The notes: generated by a model not told the origin, from the letters alone. A DNA stretch of 64,000 bases from Pseudomonadota bacterium (GCA_021794575.1 JAJYQO010000047.1:1-64000), one strand, 5' to 3'; shown: positions 52,091-62,139, numbered from the stretch's first letter. Numbers and translations: made by a program.

Positions 52091-54220
52091 TCAGGCGGCG
52101 GCCAGTCGCCGCGCCTCGCGCACGTTGGGCAGCGCCGAAAGCCGGGCCAGCAATTGCCCGAGCTGCTCGAAATCGCGCACGCGCAGGCTGTAGCGCATGT
52201 GCAGTTCGCCGCTATCGGCCAGGCGCTGCGAGCTGGAAGCGATTATGCCCACGCCGGACTGAGTGATGGTGCTGGTGACATCCTTCAGCAGATCCTTGCG
52301 CTCGTAGCCCAGCACCGCGATGTCGGTCTGGTAGGCCGCCGCGTTGGCCTGGCCCCAGGCCACCTGGATGACGCGCTCGGGCTCGCGCGCAGCCAGCCGC
52401 GCCAACGCCGCGCAGTCGGCGCGGTGCACGGACACGCCGCGGCCGCGCGTGACATAGCCCTGCACCGCGTCGCCCGGCAGCGGCTGACAGCAACGCGCCA
52501 ATTGCAACAGCAAGTTGCCCACGCCCTCGATGGTCAGCGCGCCGGGCTCGCTGCGCAGCCGTGGCCGCGCAGGTGCGGCGGGCGGCGCATCCGGCTCCGC
52601 CATCACCGGCGGCGCGTGCAACTCGTGCAGCGCACGCGCCAGTTGGCCGGCGCCGACTTCACCCAGCGCCAGCGCCTCGAGCAGTTCGTCCTGCGATTTC
52701 AAACCCAGCCGCACGGGCAATCCATCCAGATGACTGCCGGGCAACGCCAGCCGGCGCAGCTCGCGCTCGAGGATGATGCGGCCTGCTTCCAGGTTGGCGG
52801 CGTGTTCGACGCGGCGGAACCACGCGCGCACCTTCTCCCGCGCACGCCCGGTGTGCAGATAGCCATGCTGTGGCGATAGCCAGTCGCGGCTGGGCTGTGC
52901 CTGCTTGCCGGTGAGGATCTCGATGCGGTCGCCCGACGCGGGCACGTGCGTCAGCGGCACGATGCGGCCGTTGACCTTGGCGCCGCGGCAACGGTGCCCG
53001 ACCTCGGTGTGCACGTGGTAGGCGAAATCCAGCACGCTGGCGCCGTGCGGTAGGTCGACCACCTCGCCCTTGGGCGTCAGCACGTAGATGCGGTCTTCCA
53101 GCAAATCGGTGCGGAACGCCTCGACCAGTGCACCGTCGTCCGCGCTGCGGTTCTCCAGCAGGCGCCGCATCCAGGCGATGCGCGCCTCGAAGGCGGCATC
53201 GCCGCCGCCGCCTTCCTTGTAGCGCCAGTGCGCGGCTACGCCCAGCTCGGCGGATTGGTGCATCTCGCGCGTGCGGATCTGCACCTCCAGCGCGCGGCCC
53301 TGCGGCCCGACCACCGCGGTGTGCAGCGAACGATAGCCGTTGGGCTTGGGCCGTGCGACGTAGTCGTCGAACTCGTTGGGGATCGGCGTCCACAACTGGT
53401 GCACCACGCCCAGCGCGGCGTAGCAGGCCGCCACGTCGGCCACCATCACGCGCAGCGCGCGGATGTCGTAGAGATCGGAAAAATCCGCCGCCTTGCGCTG
53501 CATCTTTTTCCAGATCGAATAGATGTGCTTGGGCCGGCCGGCCACCTCGGCGTCGATGCCGGCGGCGCGCAGGGCTTCTTCCAGCTGCGTGCGCGCCTGC
53601 GCGATCCACTGTTCGCGGTCGTCGCGGCGCTCGTCCAGCAGTGCGGCGACGCGCCGGTAGACCTCGGGTTGCAGGTAGCGGAAGGCCAGATCCTCCAGCT
53701 CCCACTTCACCTGCCAGATGCCCAGCCGGTTGGCCAGCGGTGCATGCAGGTCGGCGGTCTGCTGTGCAAGCCGGTGGCGCTCGTCTTCCGGTAGCCGCGC
53801 CGCCGCGCGCAACCGCGCCAACTGGCGCGCCAGCAGGATGAACACCACGCGCAGGTCGCGCACCATGGCCAGCAGCAGCCGGCGCAGGCCCTCGGTACGT
53901 TCGTGCGCCGGCGCATCGGCATGCAGGGAGAACACCCTTTCGGCGGCCTGCTGGCCTTCGACCAGACGCCGCAGAGTCTCGCTGTGAGCGACGGACGCGG
54001 CAGCCCAGACCTCCGGCGCGACGCACGCCAGGTCGAACCACAGCGCCGCGGCCAGGGTTTCGGCATCGCCGTCGAGTTGCGCCAGAATGCGCAACGTCGC
54101 GTCGCTGCCGGCCGGTAGTCCGCCCTGTGCGCGCCAGGCCGCGCAGGCGGCCGCCAGCGGCGCCGGTGCGGCGACGTCGCACCAGCGCGCGTCAAGGGCG
54201 GTGGCGGACTGCGCGCGCAT
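52091..54220 (-). CDS. relA: RelA, (p)ppGpp synthetase
   Basis: A 709-residue stringent-response synthetase. The N-terminal hydrolase domain is degenerate (no HD motif), as in RelA, so it is synthetase-only. The synthetase domain has GRPKHIYSIWKKMQRK, YDIRALRVMV and EFDDYVARPKPNGYRSLHTAV. TGS (DRIYVLTPKGEVVDLPHGASVLDFAY), zinc-finger/helical and ACT domains follow to the C-terminus. SpoT is expected elsewhere. A -10-like TAAGCT lies 6 nt before the ATG (54227-54232) with no ribosome-binding site, another leaderless candidate. Confidence 0.95.
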   Translation of the reverse strand: MRAQSATALDARWCDVAAPAPLAAACAAWRAQGGLPAGSDATLRILAQLDGDAETLAAALWFDLACVAPEVWAAASVAHSETLRRLVEGQQAAERVFSLHADAPAHERTEGLRRLLLAMVRDLRVVFILLARQLARLRAAARLPEDERHRLAQQTADLHAPLANRLGIWQVKWELEDLAFRYLQPEVYRRVAALLDERRDDREQWIAQARTQLEEALRAAGIDAEVAGRPKHIYSIWKKMQRKAADFSDLYDIRALRVMVADVAACYAALGVVHQLWTPIPNEFDDYVARPKPNGYRSLHTAVVGPQGRALEVQIRTREMHQSAELGVAAHWRYKEGGGGDAAFEARIAWMRRLLENRSADDGALVEAFRTDLLEDRIYVLTPKGEVVDLPHGASVLDFAYHVHTEVGHRCRGAKVNGRIVPLTHVPASGDRIEILTGKQAQPSRDWLSPQHGYLHTGRAREKVRAWFRRVEHAANLEAGRIILERELRRLALPGSHLDGLPVRLGLKSQDELLEALALGEVGAGQLARALHELHAPPVMAEPDAPPAAPARPRLRSEPGALTIEGVGNLLLQLARCCQPLPGDAVQGYVTRGRGVSVHRADCAALARLAAREPERVIQVAWGQANAAAYQTDIAVLGYERKDLLKDVTSTITQSGVGIIASSSQRLADSGELHMRYSLRVRDFEQLGQLLARLSALPNVREARRLAAA

Positions 54221-54274
54221 GGCGCCAGCTTAGCCCAGCCCGCCAGATCCCACGGTGTTCTGCCGGCAAACTGC

Positions 54275-54280
54275 TAGCAT
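54275..54280 (+). promoter_or_regulatory. -10 box TAGCAT 7 nt upstream of the start at 54288
   Basis: TAGCAT-GCGCGCC-ATG has no Shine-Dalgarno sequence, the same spacing as at 3031 and 62150. It suggests a leaderless message for the small secreted protein. Confidence 0.45.
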
Positions 54281-54287
54281 GCGCGCC

Positions 54288-54785
54288 ATGAAAACCTCCT
54301 TGCGCATCCTGCCCCTGCTGCTGGCCCTGACCGCCTGCGGCCTCGCCCATGCCCAGAGTTTCTCGTCGCTGCAGGAGCGCATGTCCGCCGCCGACTTCCA
54401 GAAAGCCGGTCTCGACAAGCTCACGCCCGAGCAGTTGCACTTTCTCAACGCGTGGCTGCGCACGCACATGGGCGGCGCCGGCAACGGCGGCGCCGGCACG
54501 GCACCGGTCGTGGTCGGCCCGGCCAACCGGTTCGGCTATCGCGCGCCTGCGGACCAGTCGCGCGGCACGGTCGCGTCGACCCTGGTCGGCAACTTCAGCG
54601 GCTGGGACAGCCACACGCGGCTGGCCTTGGCCAACGGTCAGATCTGGCAGGTTTCCGAGTCCAGCAGCTGGAGCTGCCAGTCGTTGAAAGACCCCAAGGT
54701 CACCATCAAGCCGATGCTGCTGGGCAGTTGGCTGGCCTACATCCAGGGGTGCTCGAACTCGGTTCGCGTCGAGCGCGTGCGCTGA
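54288..54785 (+). CDS. Small secreted protein, unknown function
   Basis: A 165-residue exported protein. The signal peptide is MKTSLRILPLLLALTACGLAHA; a type I cleavage after LAHA is likely, though LTAC could serve as a lipobox. The mature part has a helical N-terminal segment (MSAADFQKAGLDKLTPEQLHFLNAWLRTH), a Gly-rich linker and a C-terminal beta-rich segment (VGNFSGWDSHTRLALANGQIWQVSESSSWSCQSL). Two cysteines (SCQSL, GCSNS) could form a disulfide. No family could be named. ATG 54288 is chosen for the signal peptide and the -10 box directly upstream. Confidence 0.7.
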   Translation: MKTSLRILPLLLALTACGLAHAQSFSSLQERMSAADFQKAGLDKLTPEQLHFLNAWLRTHMGGAGNGGAGTAPVVVGPANRFGYRAPADQSRGTVASTLVGNFSGWDSHTRLALANGQIWQVSESSSWSCQSLKDPKVTIKPMLLGSWLAYIQGCSNSVRVERVR

Positions 54786-54880
54786 ACCGCCGCGCGTGGA
54801 TCGCCGTCTCCGGCGCGTATCCGCGCGCCGTCATCGCCGTGCATTGCCGGGCATCGCGGCGCGCCGCGTGATGCGCGTGG

Positions 54881-57800
54881 CTAGCGGCCGGCGGCCGCCG
54901 TGTCGGCGACCGACTCCGCTTCCGCCAGCACGCGCTGCAGGCGCTTGACCGACACCGGTTGCGCGGTGCCCAGCTCCTGCGCGAACAGCGACACACGCCA
55001 TTCCTCGAGCAGCCAGCGCAGCGACCACCACGCGGCATCGTCGCGACCCTGCGCGCGCAGCGCCAGCAGCCTGCGCCAGTACGGCAGCACTTCGAGCATG
55101 CGCCGCTGGTCGCGTGCGGCGTCCTGGCGCAGGCGCTCGGCGCGCAGACGCATGGCCTTGAGATAGCGCGGCAGTTCGACCAGTTCATCGCGGCTGCGCT
55201 CGGCCAGAAAGCCGGGCGCCAGCAGCAGTTCGAGCTGTTCGCGCAGATCGTCGTAGCTGGCGCGCGCATAGCCGATTAGCGACGGTTGCAGCCAGGGACG
55301 CAGCTCGGACTGCGCGGTGACGACGGCTTCGGCGCGCTCGAAGCGCAGCATGGCTGCACCGAACAGTCCGCGCGCCAGTGCCGCGCGCAACGGCTCGAAC
55401 GCGCTGCGCTGGCGCACGTCCAGATCGGCCCCGGCCAGCAACTCGCGCAACGCGCCCTCGACGATATCGGCACGCAGCACCTGCACGTCACCCAGCCCTG
55501 CCCAAAGCAGCGCCCCGGCCTGTGCCAGCGGCAATTGGCGCGCGGCGCGCTTGATCTCGCCGGCCAGCGCCAGGCGCAGCAGCCGCGCCACGCCCAGGCG
55601 ATGCGCCGCCTGCGCCTCGTCGCCGCGCTCGAACACGCGCAACGCCACGCTCTGACCCTGATCGACCAGGGCCGGAAACGCATCCAGTCCGCCCGGGCCG
55701 GCGACGCGCGCGGGGATGTCCTCGAAATCGAAATTCGCCACGTCCTCGCGCTGCATATCTGTGGCGCTGCGCTGCGTGAACGCGCTGCGCGCGGCATCCG
55801 ACCACTGCGCGCGCAGCGCGCCGGGGTCGCGCCCCGCCGCCAGCACGCCGCCGTGCTCGTCGCACAGCTCGATGCGCATGCGCACGTGCGGCGGCAACTC
55901 GATCGCGGCGAAATCGGCGGCGCTCACGGCCACACCGGTGATGCGCGCCAGATACTGCGCCAGCACCTGCGCGAGCGGTTGTGCGCGCGGCGCCTCGGCC
56001 GCGCAGAAGGCGCGCGCGAAATCCGGCGCAGGCACGAAGTGCCGGCGCAGCGCCTTGGGCAAGCCGCGGATCAACTCGGCCACTTTCTCCGGCAGCAGAC
56101 CGGGCACCAGCCAGTCCAGCGCGGTGTCCGGCAGCGCGTTGAGCAGTGCCAGCGGCACGCGCACGGTGATGCCGTCGTCCACGCTGCCCGGCGTGTAGCG
56201 GTAGGTCAGCGGCAGACGCTGGCCGGCCAGCTCCAGGGCGGCCGGATACTGGCCGGCGACGCCCGGCGGCGTGTCCAGCAGATCATCCAGCGACCAATGC
56301 AGCGCGGCGCGCTGCGCGGCGCCGGCCTGCCGGTACCAGTGCGCCAGCGCCTGCGCGCTGGCGATGGACTCGGGCAGTTTGCCGGCGAAGAAGGCCGCAC
56401 GCTGCGCCGGCGTCTTCAGCAGACCGCTGCGGCGCTGCTGCGCCTCCACGCGCTCGGCATCGCGCAGCACGCGACGGTTAGCGGCAAGCACGTCGAGCCC
56501 GGCATCGATCGCGCACTCGGCCAGCGCCTGTTCGAGAAAGATCGCGTGCGCCTGCGCCGCGTCCTGACGCTGAAACTGCACCAGCCGGCGCTCGGCCAGG
56601 TTCAGCCCGAACAGGCTGACCTGCTCGTAGGCCAGTACCGCGCCGCGCGTGCGCGACCAGTGCGGATCGAACCAGGCGCGACGGATCAGATGCGCGGCTT
56701 GCCGCTCGATCCAGGCCGGCTCGACACGCGCGTTCATCAGCCCGTACACGCGGCCGGAGAGATCCAATACCTGCGCCGAGAACAACCACTGCGGCGGCGC
56801 CTTGACCAACGCCGAACCGGGGAAGATCTGCCAGCGCCGCGCGCGCGTGCCTAGGTAGCCGCCTTTTTCGTCCTTGCGTGCGACCTGCGTGGGCAGACCG
56901 GAGAGCAGCGCGCAGTGGATGGCTTCATCTTTGCGGGACTCCGGACTCGGGACTCGGGACTCGGGAGTGGGGCGACGTGCTGCCACTGCTGATGCCGCTT
57001 CAGCGCGAGAAGGTAGTCGCGGCCCTTCATCCGTGCGAGTTCGCGCTGGATTTTCCGAGTTCGCAGTCCCGAGTCCCGAATCCCGGCCGTCATCGAGCAC
57101 GCGCAACTGCCGATGCAATTCGCGCCACTCGCGCATACGCAGGAAACTCAGGAAATGCCGCGCGCACCAGTCGCGCAGCTTGGATTGCGTGAGTTCTTCG
57201 TGCGCTTGCTGGTAGGCGTCCCACAAGCGCAGCACGCCGATGAAATCCGAATGCTTGTCGGCGAACGCGGCATGCGCGGCATCCGCCGCGGCGCGCGCGT
57301 CGACCGGGCGCTCGCGCGGATCCTGGACGCTGAGGAAGGCCACCAGCACGCGCAGCGACTCGGTCGCGCCCAGCGCTGCGCCTTCGATCAGCATGCGCGC
57401 CAGGCCCACGTCGATGGGCAGCGCGGCGATGCGCCGGCCGATGCCGGTGAGGCGGTGCTGGTCGTCCACGGCACCGATCTCGGCCAGACGCCGCCAGCCT
57501 TCGGACCAGGCGCGCGGTTCCGGTGCGTCCAGGAAGGGAAAGTGCTCCACCTCGCCCAGGTCCAGCGCCAGCATGCGCAGAATCACGCCGGCCAGCGCGC
57601 TGCGCTTGAGTTCCGGATCGCCGTAACGCGGCCGCTGCGCGAAATCGTCCTCGGCATACAGACGCACGCACACGCCGGGGCCGACGCGCCCGCAGCGGCC
57701 CATGCGCTGCTCGGCGGCGGCCTGCGCGATCGGCTCGATGTGCAGCCGCTCGATCTGGCTGCGCGCGCTGTAGCGCTTGACGCGCGCCAGGCCGCTGTCG

Positions 57801-58858
57801 ATCACGTAGCGGATGCGCGGCACGGTCAGCGAAGTTTCCGCCACGTTGGTGGTCAGCACCACGTGACGCTCGGGGCCGGGATGAAACACGCGGTCCTGTT
57901 CGGCGGTCGGCAGCCGCGCGTACAGCGGCAGGATGCGCGTGTGCCGGTAGCGGCGGCGCTCCAGCGCCAGATGCACCTCGCGAATCTCGCGCTCGCCGGG
58001 CAGGAATACCAGCACGTCGCCGCGCGGATCGGCGTGGGTGATTTCATCCAGCGCCGTTGCCACCTGTGCCGGCAGGTCGGCCTCGCCGCGATTCTCGGGC
58101 GGGCGCCAGCGCACGTCGACCGGATGGCCGCGCCCCTGCACCGCGATCACCGGTGCGCCGCCGAAGAACTCGGCGAAACGCGCGGTATCGAGCGTGGCCG
58201 AGGTGACGATCAGCTTGAGATCCGGCCGCCGCGGCAGCAGACGCTTGAGGTAGCCCAGCAGGAAATCGATGTTGAGGCTGCGCTCGTGCGCCTCGTCCAG
58301 CACCAGCGTGTCGTAGGCGGCGAGCGCGCGGTCGCCCTGCGTTTCGGCCAGCAGGATGCCGTCGGTCATGAACTTCACCAGCGCCGCATCGCCGACGCGC
58401 TCGTCGAAACGCACCTGGAAGCCGACGCGATCGCCGACCGTGGTGCCCAGTTCCTCCGCCACGCGCCGCGCCACCGCGCGCGCGGCCAGCCGGCGCGGCT
58501 GCGTGCAACCGATCAGGCCGGCGACGCCGCGTCCGGCGGCCAGGCACAGCTTGGGCAATTGCGTGGTCTTGCCCGAGCCGGTTTCGCCGGCCAGGATCAA
58601 CACTTGATGCTGCCGGATGGCTGCGATGATCGCCGCGCCCTGGCCCGCGATGGGCAGGGCCTCATCCACCGCCACCCGCGGCACGCTGGCCGCCCGCGCG
58701 GCGCGGCGGCGCGCCGAGGCGTCGATCTGCGCGGCGAGCTGGCGCAGGGCTTCCGGCGCGGGCGCCGCGCCCAGCGCGCGCAGCCGCGACAGTAGTCGCG
58801 CGCGGTCGCGCGACAGCACGTTGTCCAGCGCGTCGCGCAGGGCGCTGATCGATTCCAT
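54881..58858 (-). CDS. hrpA: ATP-dependent RNA helicase HrpA, with an in-frame repeat insertion
   Basis: A 1325-residue DEAH-box helicase (E. coli HrpA about 1300), acting on mRNA and stalled or collided ribosomes. Motifs: GETGSGKTTQ (Walker A), DEAHERS (Walker B/II), SATLD (III), and TNVAETSLTVPRIRYVIDSG and QRMGRCGRVGPG in the second RecA domain. The ratchet/OB region and a long C-terminus follow. The start is taken at 58858 (MESISALRDAL); the frame is open to 58933. Between about codons 590 and 650 lies a ~55-residue Arg/Pro/Ser-rich insertion (e.g. [14 protein letters not shown]) encoded by a repeat with inverted arms; other HrpA proteins have a short segment there. The insertion keeps the frame. 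It is divergent from dps. Confidence 0.93.
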   Translation of the reverse strand: MESISALRDALDNVLSRDRARLLSRLRALGAAPAPEALRQLAAQIDASARRRAARAASVPRVAVDEALPIAGQGAAIIAAIRQHQVLILAGETGSGKTTQLPKLCLAAGRGVAGLIGCTQPRRLAARAVARRVAEELGTTVGDRVGFQVRFDERVGDAALVKFMTDGILLAETQGDRALAAYDTLVLDEAHERSLNIDFLLGYLKRLLPRRPDLKLIVTSATLDTARFAEFFGGAPVIAVQGRGHPVDVRWRPPENRGEADLPAQVATALDEITHADPRGDVLVFLPGEREIREVHLALERRRYRHTRILPLYARLPTAEQDRVFHPGPERHVVLTTNVAETSLTVPRIRYVIDSGLARVKRYSARSQIERLHIEPIAQAAAEQRMGRCGRVGPGVCVRLYAEDDFAQRPRYGDPELKRSALAGVILRMLALDLGEVEHFPFLDAPEPRAWSEGWRRLAEIGAVDDQHRLTGIGRRIAALPIDVGLARMLIEGAALGATESLRVLVAFLSVQDPRERPVDARAAADAAHAAFADKHSDFIGVLRLWDAYQQAHEELTQSKLRDWCARHFLSFLRMREWRELHRQLRVLDDGRDSGLGTANSENPARTRTDEGPRLPSRAEAASAVAARRPTPESRVPSPESRKDEAIHCALLSGLPTQVARKDEKGGYLGTRARRWQIFPGSALVKAPPQWLFSAQVLDLSGRVYGLMNARVEPAWIERQAAHLIRRAWFDPHWSRTRGAVLAYEQVSLFGLNLAERRLVQFQRQDAAQAHAIFLEQALAECAIDAGLDVLAANRRVLRDAERVEAQQRRSGLLKTPAQRAAFFAGKLPESIASAQALAHWYRQAGAAQRAALHWSLDDLLDTPPGVAGQYPAALELAGQRLPLTYRYTPGSVDDGITVRVPLALLNALPDTALDWLVPGLLPEKVAELIRGLPKALRRHFVPAPDFARAFCAAEAPRAQPLAQVLAQYLARITGVAVSAADFAAIELPPHVRMRIELCDEHGGVLAAGRDPGALRAQWSDAARSAFTQRSATDMQREDVANFDFEDIPARVAGPGGLDAFPALVDQGQSVALRVFERGDEAQAAHRLGVARLLRLALAGEIKRAARQLPLAQAGALLWAGLGDVQVLRADIVEGALRELLAGADLDVRQRSAFEPLRAALARGLFGAAMLRFERAEAVVTAQSELRPWLQPSLIGYARASYDDLREQLELLLAPGFLAERSRDELVELPRYLKAMRLRAERLRQDAARDQRRMLEVLPYWRRLLALRAQGRDDAAWWSLRWLLEEWRVSLFAQELGTAQPVSVKRLQRVLAEAESVADTAAAGR
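56948..57085 (-). repeat. Inverted-repeat element within hrpA
   Basis: The arms CGGGACTCGGGACTCGGGAG (56948-56967, plus T) and the inverted copy at 57065-57085 match at 19 of 21 positions, flanking 96 bp. The arms are built from tandem (C/T)CGGGA(C/T) units, the same family as the cluster before nrdR (29618-29655). The element adds about 55 codons to hrpA without a frameshift. It resembles a short non-autonomous, MITE-like repeat, but target-site duplications were not clear. Confidence 0.7.
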
Positions 58859-58968
58859 CGGCTTGCAATTCGCGCGCGGTGGCGCCATCTCGAGAGGGCG
58901 CGGCATGATAGCCGCCCGCCCCTTTCCACTCATGCTCCGCGTGGAGCCCCAGCCTGAAGGAGTGCACC

Positions 58969-59436
58969 ATGGCCGTCGATATCGGCATCGGCAAGAAAGA
59001 CCGCGAAGCCATCGCCAAGAGCCTCTCGGCGCTGCTGGCCGACACCTACTCGCTGTATCTGAAGACCCATGGCTTCCACTGGAACGTCACCGGGCCGATG
59101 TTCAACACGCTGCATCTGATGTTCGAGACGCAGTACAACGAGCTGTGGACCGCCGCCGACCTGATCGCCGAGCGCATCCGCGCGCTGGACGTGTACGCGC
59201 CGGGCTCGTACAGCCAGTTCGGCAAGCTCACCTCCATCCGGGAGGAAACCGGCATCCCTGACTGGAAGGGCATGACGCAGCAGCTGGTGGAAGGCCACGA
59301 GGCCTGCGTGCGCACCGCGCGCGGCACGTTCAAGCTGGCCGACAAGGCCGACGACCAGCCCACCGCGGACCTCGCCACGCAGCGCATGGAATACCACGAG
59401 AAAACCGCCTGGATGCTGCGCTCGTTGCTGAAGTGA
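58969..59436 (+). CDS. dps: Dps-family ferritin-like DNA-protection protein
   Basis: A 155-residue Dps/miniferritin that oxidises and stores iron and protects DNA in stress. The ferroxidase region is [18 protein letters not shown]...[22 protein letters not shown], with the conserved His-Trp and carboxylate pattern of the ferroxidase site. The N-terminal lysine-bearing tail ([14 protein letters not shown]) may bind DNA. AAGGAG lies 7 nt upstream of the ATG. Divergent from hrpA, with 110 bp between starts. A hairpin after the stop may end the transcript. Confidence 0.95.
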   Translation: MAVDIGIGKKDREAIAKSLSALLADTYSLYLKTHGFHWNVTGPMFNTLHLMFETQYNELWTAADLIAERIRALDVYAPGSYSQFGKLTSIREETGIPDWKGMTQQLVEGHEACVRTARGTFKLADKADDQPTADLATQRMEYHEKTAWMLRSLLK

Positions 59437-59457
59437 TGACCTGAGCATGCGATGAAA

Positions 59458-59490
59458 CCGCGGTGCCAGCCACGTTGGCCGGCGCCGCGG
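59458..59490 (+). terminator. Hairpin downstream of dps
   Basis: CCGCGGTGCC (59458-59467) pairs with GGCGCCGCGG (59481-59490), 10 bp with one G-T pair, and the loop can form a further GCCA/TGGC stem. It begins 21 nt after the dps stop. There is no U-tract, so termination would be weak or factor-dependent. Confidence 0.45.
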
Positions 59491-59547
59491 CCTCCGCTAC
59501 GCTTGCGCGCTTGGGCCGCGCCTGGCGCGGCGCGTTGAGTCCGGCGC

Positions 59548-62139
59548 TTGTCCCCCACCTCCGCCTCCCCCGCACGCTCCTGGTCGCGCGCCCTGCTGCT
59601 GGCGCTACTGGTGGCCGCCGCCAACTTCGGCCTGTGGGCCTGGGCCAACCGGCCTGCCAACGCGCCGGCCTGGACCGGGCCCATCCATGGCTTCGCCTAC
59701 AGCGCCTATCGCCGCTTCCAGAGCCCGCTGACCGGGGACTATCCGACGCCGGCGGAGATCAGCGCCGACCTGGCCATGCTGTCGCATTACACGCACCGCA
59801 TCCGCACCTACTCCGCGCTGCAGACACCGGAGATTCCGCGGCTGGCGCGCAATTACGGCATGCACGTGATGGCCGGCGCCTGGCTGGATCGCGACAAGCG
59901 CCACAACGAGCAGGAACTGAAGGCGCTGATCGCGCTGGCGCACCGCTATCCGCACACCATCACCCGCGTGATCGTGGGCAACGAGGTGCTGCTGCGCAGG
60001 GACATGGCGCCTACCGAGCTGATGAAGTACCTCGACCGCGCGCGCGCCGCCATCCGCCAGCCGGTGTCCACCGCCGAACCCTGGCACATCTGGGAAACCA
60101 ACCCGGAACTGGCCGACCACGTGGACTTCCTCACCGTGCACCTGCTGCCCTACTGGGAAGGCATCCCGCGCAAGGACGCGGTGGGCGACGTGCTGATGCG
60201 ATACCACCAGTTGCAACGGCTGTTCCCGGGCAAGCCGATCGTGGTCGGCGAGGTGGGCTGGCCCAGCAACGGCGACCGCTACAAGTACGCCGAGCCCAGC
60301 CTGGCCAACGAGGCGCTGTTTCTGCGCCAGTGGTTCAACGTGGCCAAGGCCAACCACATCGACTACTACATCATGGAAGCCTTCGACCAGCCCTGGAAGG
60401 AGAACCTGGGCGAAGGCCGCGTCGGCGCCTACTGGGGCATGTTCGGCGCCGATCGCAAGCTGAAGTTCCCGCTCACCGGCCCCATCCTCGAAGACCCGCA
60501 CTGGCCGTTGAAGGCACTGGCGGCATCCCTGCTGGCGATGCTGCCGATGTTGCTGTTCGCGCGCTACTTCGAGCGCTTCCGCGTACGCGGGCGGCTGCTG
60601 TTCCTGGCGCTGATCCAGCTCGCCGCCGGGCTGATCGCGTGGTCGGTGACGGTGCCGTTCGCCTTCTATCTCGACCCCGTCGACTGGGCCATGCTGGTGA
60701 TCCTGTTCCCGGCGCAGCTGGCCATCCTGGCGGTGCTGCTGATCAACGGCTTCGAGTTCGTCGAGGTGCTGTACCACCGGCGCTGGCAGCGTCATTTCCC
60801 GCTGCTGGAGCCCCTGCCGCCCGAGCGCCAGCCGTTCGTATCGGTGCACCTGGCCTGCTACAACGAGCCGCCGGAGATGGTGATCGCCACGCTCGACTCG
60901 CTGGCCGCGCTCGACTACGCGCATTTCGAGGTGCTGGTGATCGACAACAACACCAAGGACGATGCCGTGTGGAAGCCGGTGCGGGCGCACTGCGAAAAGC
61001 TCGGCCCGCGCTTCCGCTTCTACCATCTCGATCCATGGCCGGGCTTCAAGGCCGGCGCGCTCAACTTCGGCCTCAAGGAAACCGATCCGCGCAGCGACGT
61101 GATTGCCGTGGTCGATGCCGACTACGTGGTGCGCAACGACTGGCTGTCACGCCTCACCGGCTACTTCGACGACCCCAAGGTGGCCGTGGTGCAGTGCCCG
61201 CAAGCGCATCGCGACTTCGAGCACAACGCGTTCCGGCGCATGACCGCATGGGAGTTCGACGGTTTCTTCCGCATCGGCATGCACCACCGCAACGAACGCA
61301 ACGCGATCATCCAGCACGGCACCATGACCCTGGTCCGGCGCAGCGCGCTGGAGGGCGATGGCGGATGGTCGGAGTGGACCATCTGCGAGGACGCCGAACT
61401 GGGACTGCGCCTGATGCACGCCGGCTACGACCTCGTGTACGTGGACGAGTTGATGGGCAAGGGCCTGACCCCGGCCGATTTCACCGCCTACAAGTCGCAG
61501 CGCTACCGCTGGGCGTTCGGCGCCATGCAGATCCTCAAGGCGCGCTGGAACTGGATGACTCAGCCGGGGCCGTTGACGCCGGGGCAGCGCTTTCACTTCC
61601 TCACCGGCTGGTTCAGCTGGTTCGCCGACGCGCTGCACCTGGTGTTCACCCTGATGGCGCTGCTGTGGACCGCGCTGATGCTGCTGTTCCCGCAGTACTT
61701 CAGCCTGCCGCTGAAATTGTTCCTGATCCCGGTGTTGGGCTTTTTCGTGGCCAAGGCGGTGTTCGGCATCTGGCTGTACCGCAAGCGCGTGCCCTGTTCG
61801 TGGCGCGACACGCTGATGGCCGCCATCGCCAGCATGGGCCTCAGTCACGCCATCGCGCGCGGCATCTGGCGGGGCCTGGTCAAGAAGAAGGGCGAGTTCG
61901 TGCGCACCGCCAAGCGCCGCCGCCTGGACCGCCGTCCCAGCGCCTTCGCCTCGGTGCGCGAGGAACTGTTCATGGTGATCGGCCTGGCTGCCGCCATCAC
62001 CGGCATGGTGCTGCTGTTCGGCGGGCGCTACGAGGAGGGCAAGATGTGGATCGCGATCCTGGTCGCGCAGTCCATTCCCTACTTCGCTGCCCTGATCGGC
62101 GCCTGGCTTGCGCACCGCGAGGGCGAGCGCGCGGGGTAG
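59548..62139 (+). CDS. NdvB-like beta-glucan synthase: GH17 domain fused to GT2 transferase
   Basis: An 863-residue membrane enzyme. After an N-terminal helix comes a periplasmic GH17-like domain with both catalytic glutamates: Glu146 (GNE) and Glu235 (GEVGW). Further helices and a cytosolic processive GT2 domain follow (CYNEPPEMV, DAD at 523-525, CEDAELGL at 613-620, QRYRW at 651-655), then more membrane helices. This is the layout of Pseudomonas NdvB, which makes cyclic beta-1,3-glucans. The first possible start in this frame is a TTG at 59548; an in-frame stop lies 10 bp upstream and the next ATG is about 77 codons in, beyond the signal helix. The gene is followed 10 bp later by a phosphatase-like gene. 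Confidence 0.85.
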   Translation: MSPTSASPARSWSRALLLALLVAAANFGLWAWANRPANAPAWTGPIHGFAYSAYRRFQSPLTGDYPTPAEISADLAMLSHYTHRIRTYSALQTPEIPRLARNYGMHVMAGAWLDRDKRHNEQELKALIALAHRYPHTITRVIVGNEVLLRRDMAPTELMKYLDRARAAIRQPVSTAEPWHIWETNPELADHVDFLTVHLLPYWEGIPRKDAVGDVLMRYHQLQRLFPGKPIVVGEVGWPSNGDRYKYAEPSLANEALFLRQWFNVAKANHIDYYIMEAFDQPWKENLGEGRVGAYWGMFGADRKLKFPLTGPILEDPHWPLKALAASLLAMLPMLLFARYFERFRVRGRLLFLALIQLAAGLIAWSVTVPFAFYLDPVDWAMLVILFPAQLAILAVLLINGFEFVEVLYHRRWQRHFPLLEPLPPERQPFVSVHLACYNEPPEMVIATLDSLAALDYAHFEVLVIDNNTKDDAVWKPVRAHCEKLGPRFRFYHLDPWPGFKAGALNFGLKETDPRSDVIAVVDADYVVRNDWLSRLTGYFDDPKVAVVQCPQAHRDFEHNAFRRMTAWEFDGFFRIGMHHRNERNAIIQHGTMTLVRRSALEGDGGWSEWTICEDAELGLRLMHAGYDLVYVDELMGKGLTPADFTAYKSQRYRWAFGAMQILKARWNWMTQPGPLTPGQRFHFLTGWFSWFADALHLVFTLMALLWTALMLLFPQYFSLPLKLFLIPVLGFFVAKAVFGIWLYRKRVPCSWRDTLMAAIASMGLSHAIARGIWRGLVKKKGEFVRTAKRRRLDRRPSAFASVREELFMVIGLAAAITGMVLLFGGRYEEGKMWIAILVAQSIPYFAALIGAWLAHREGERAG

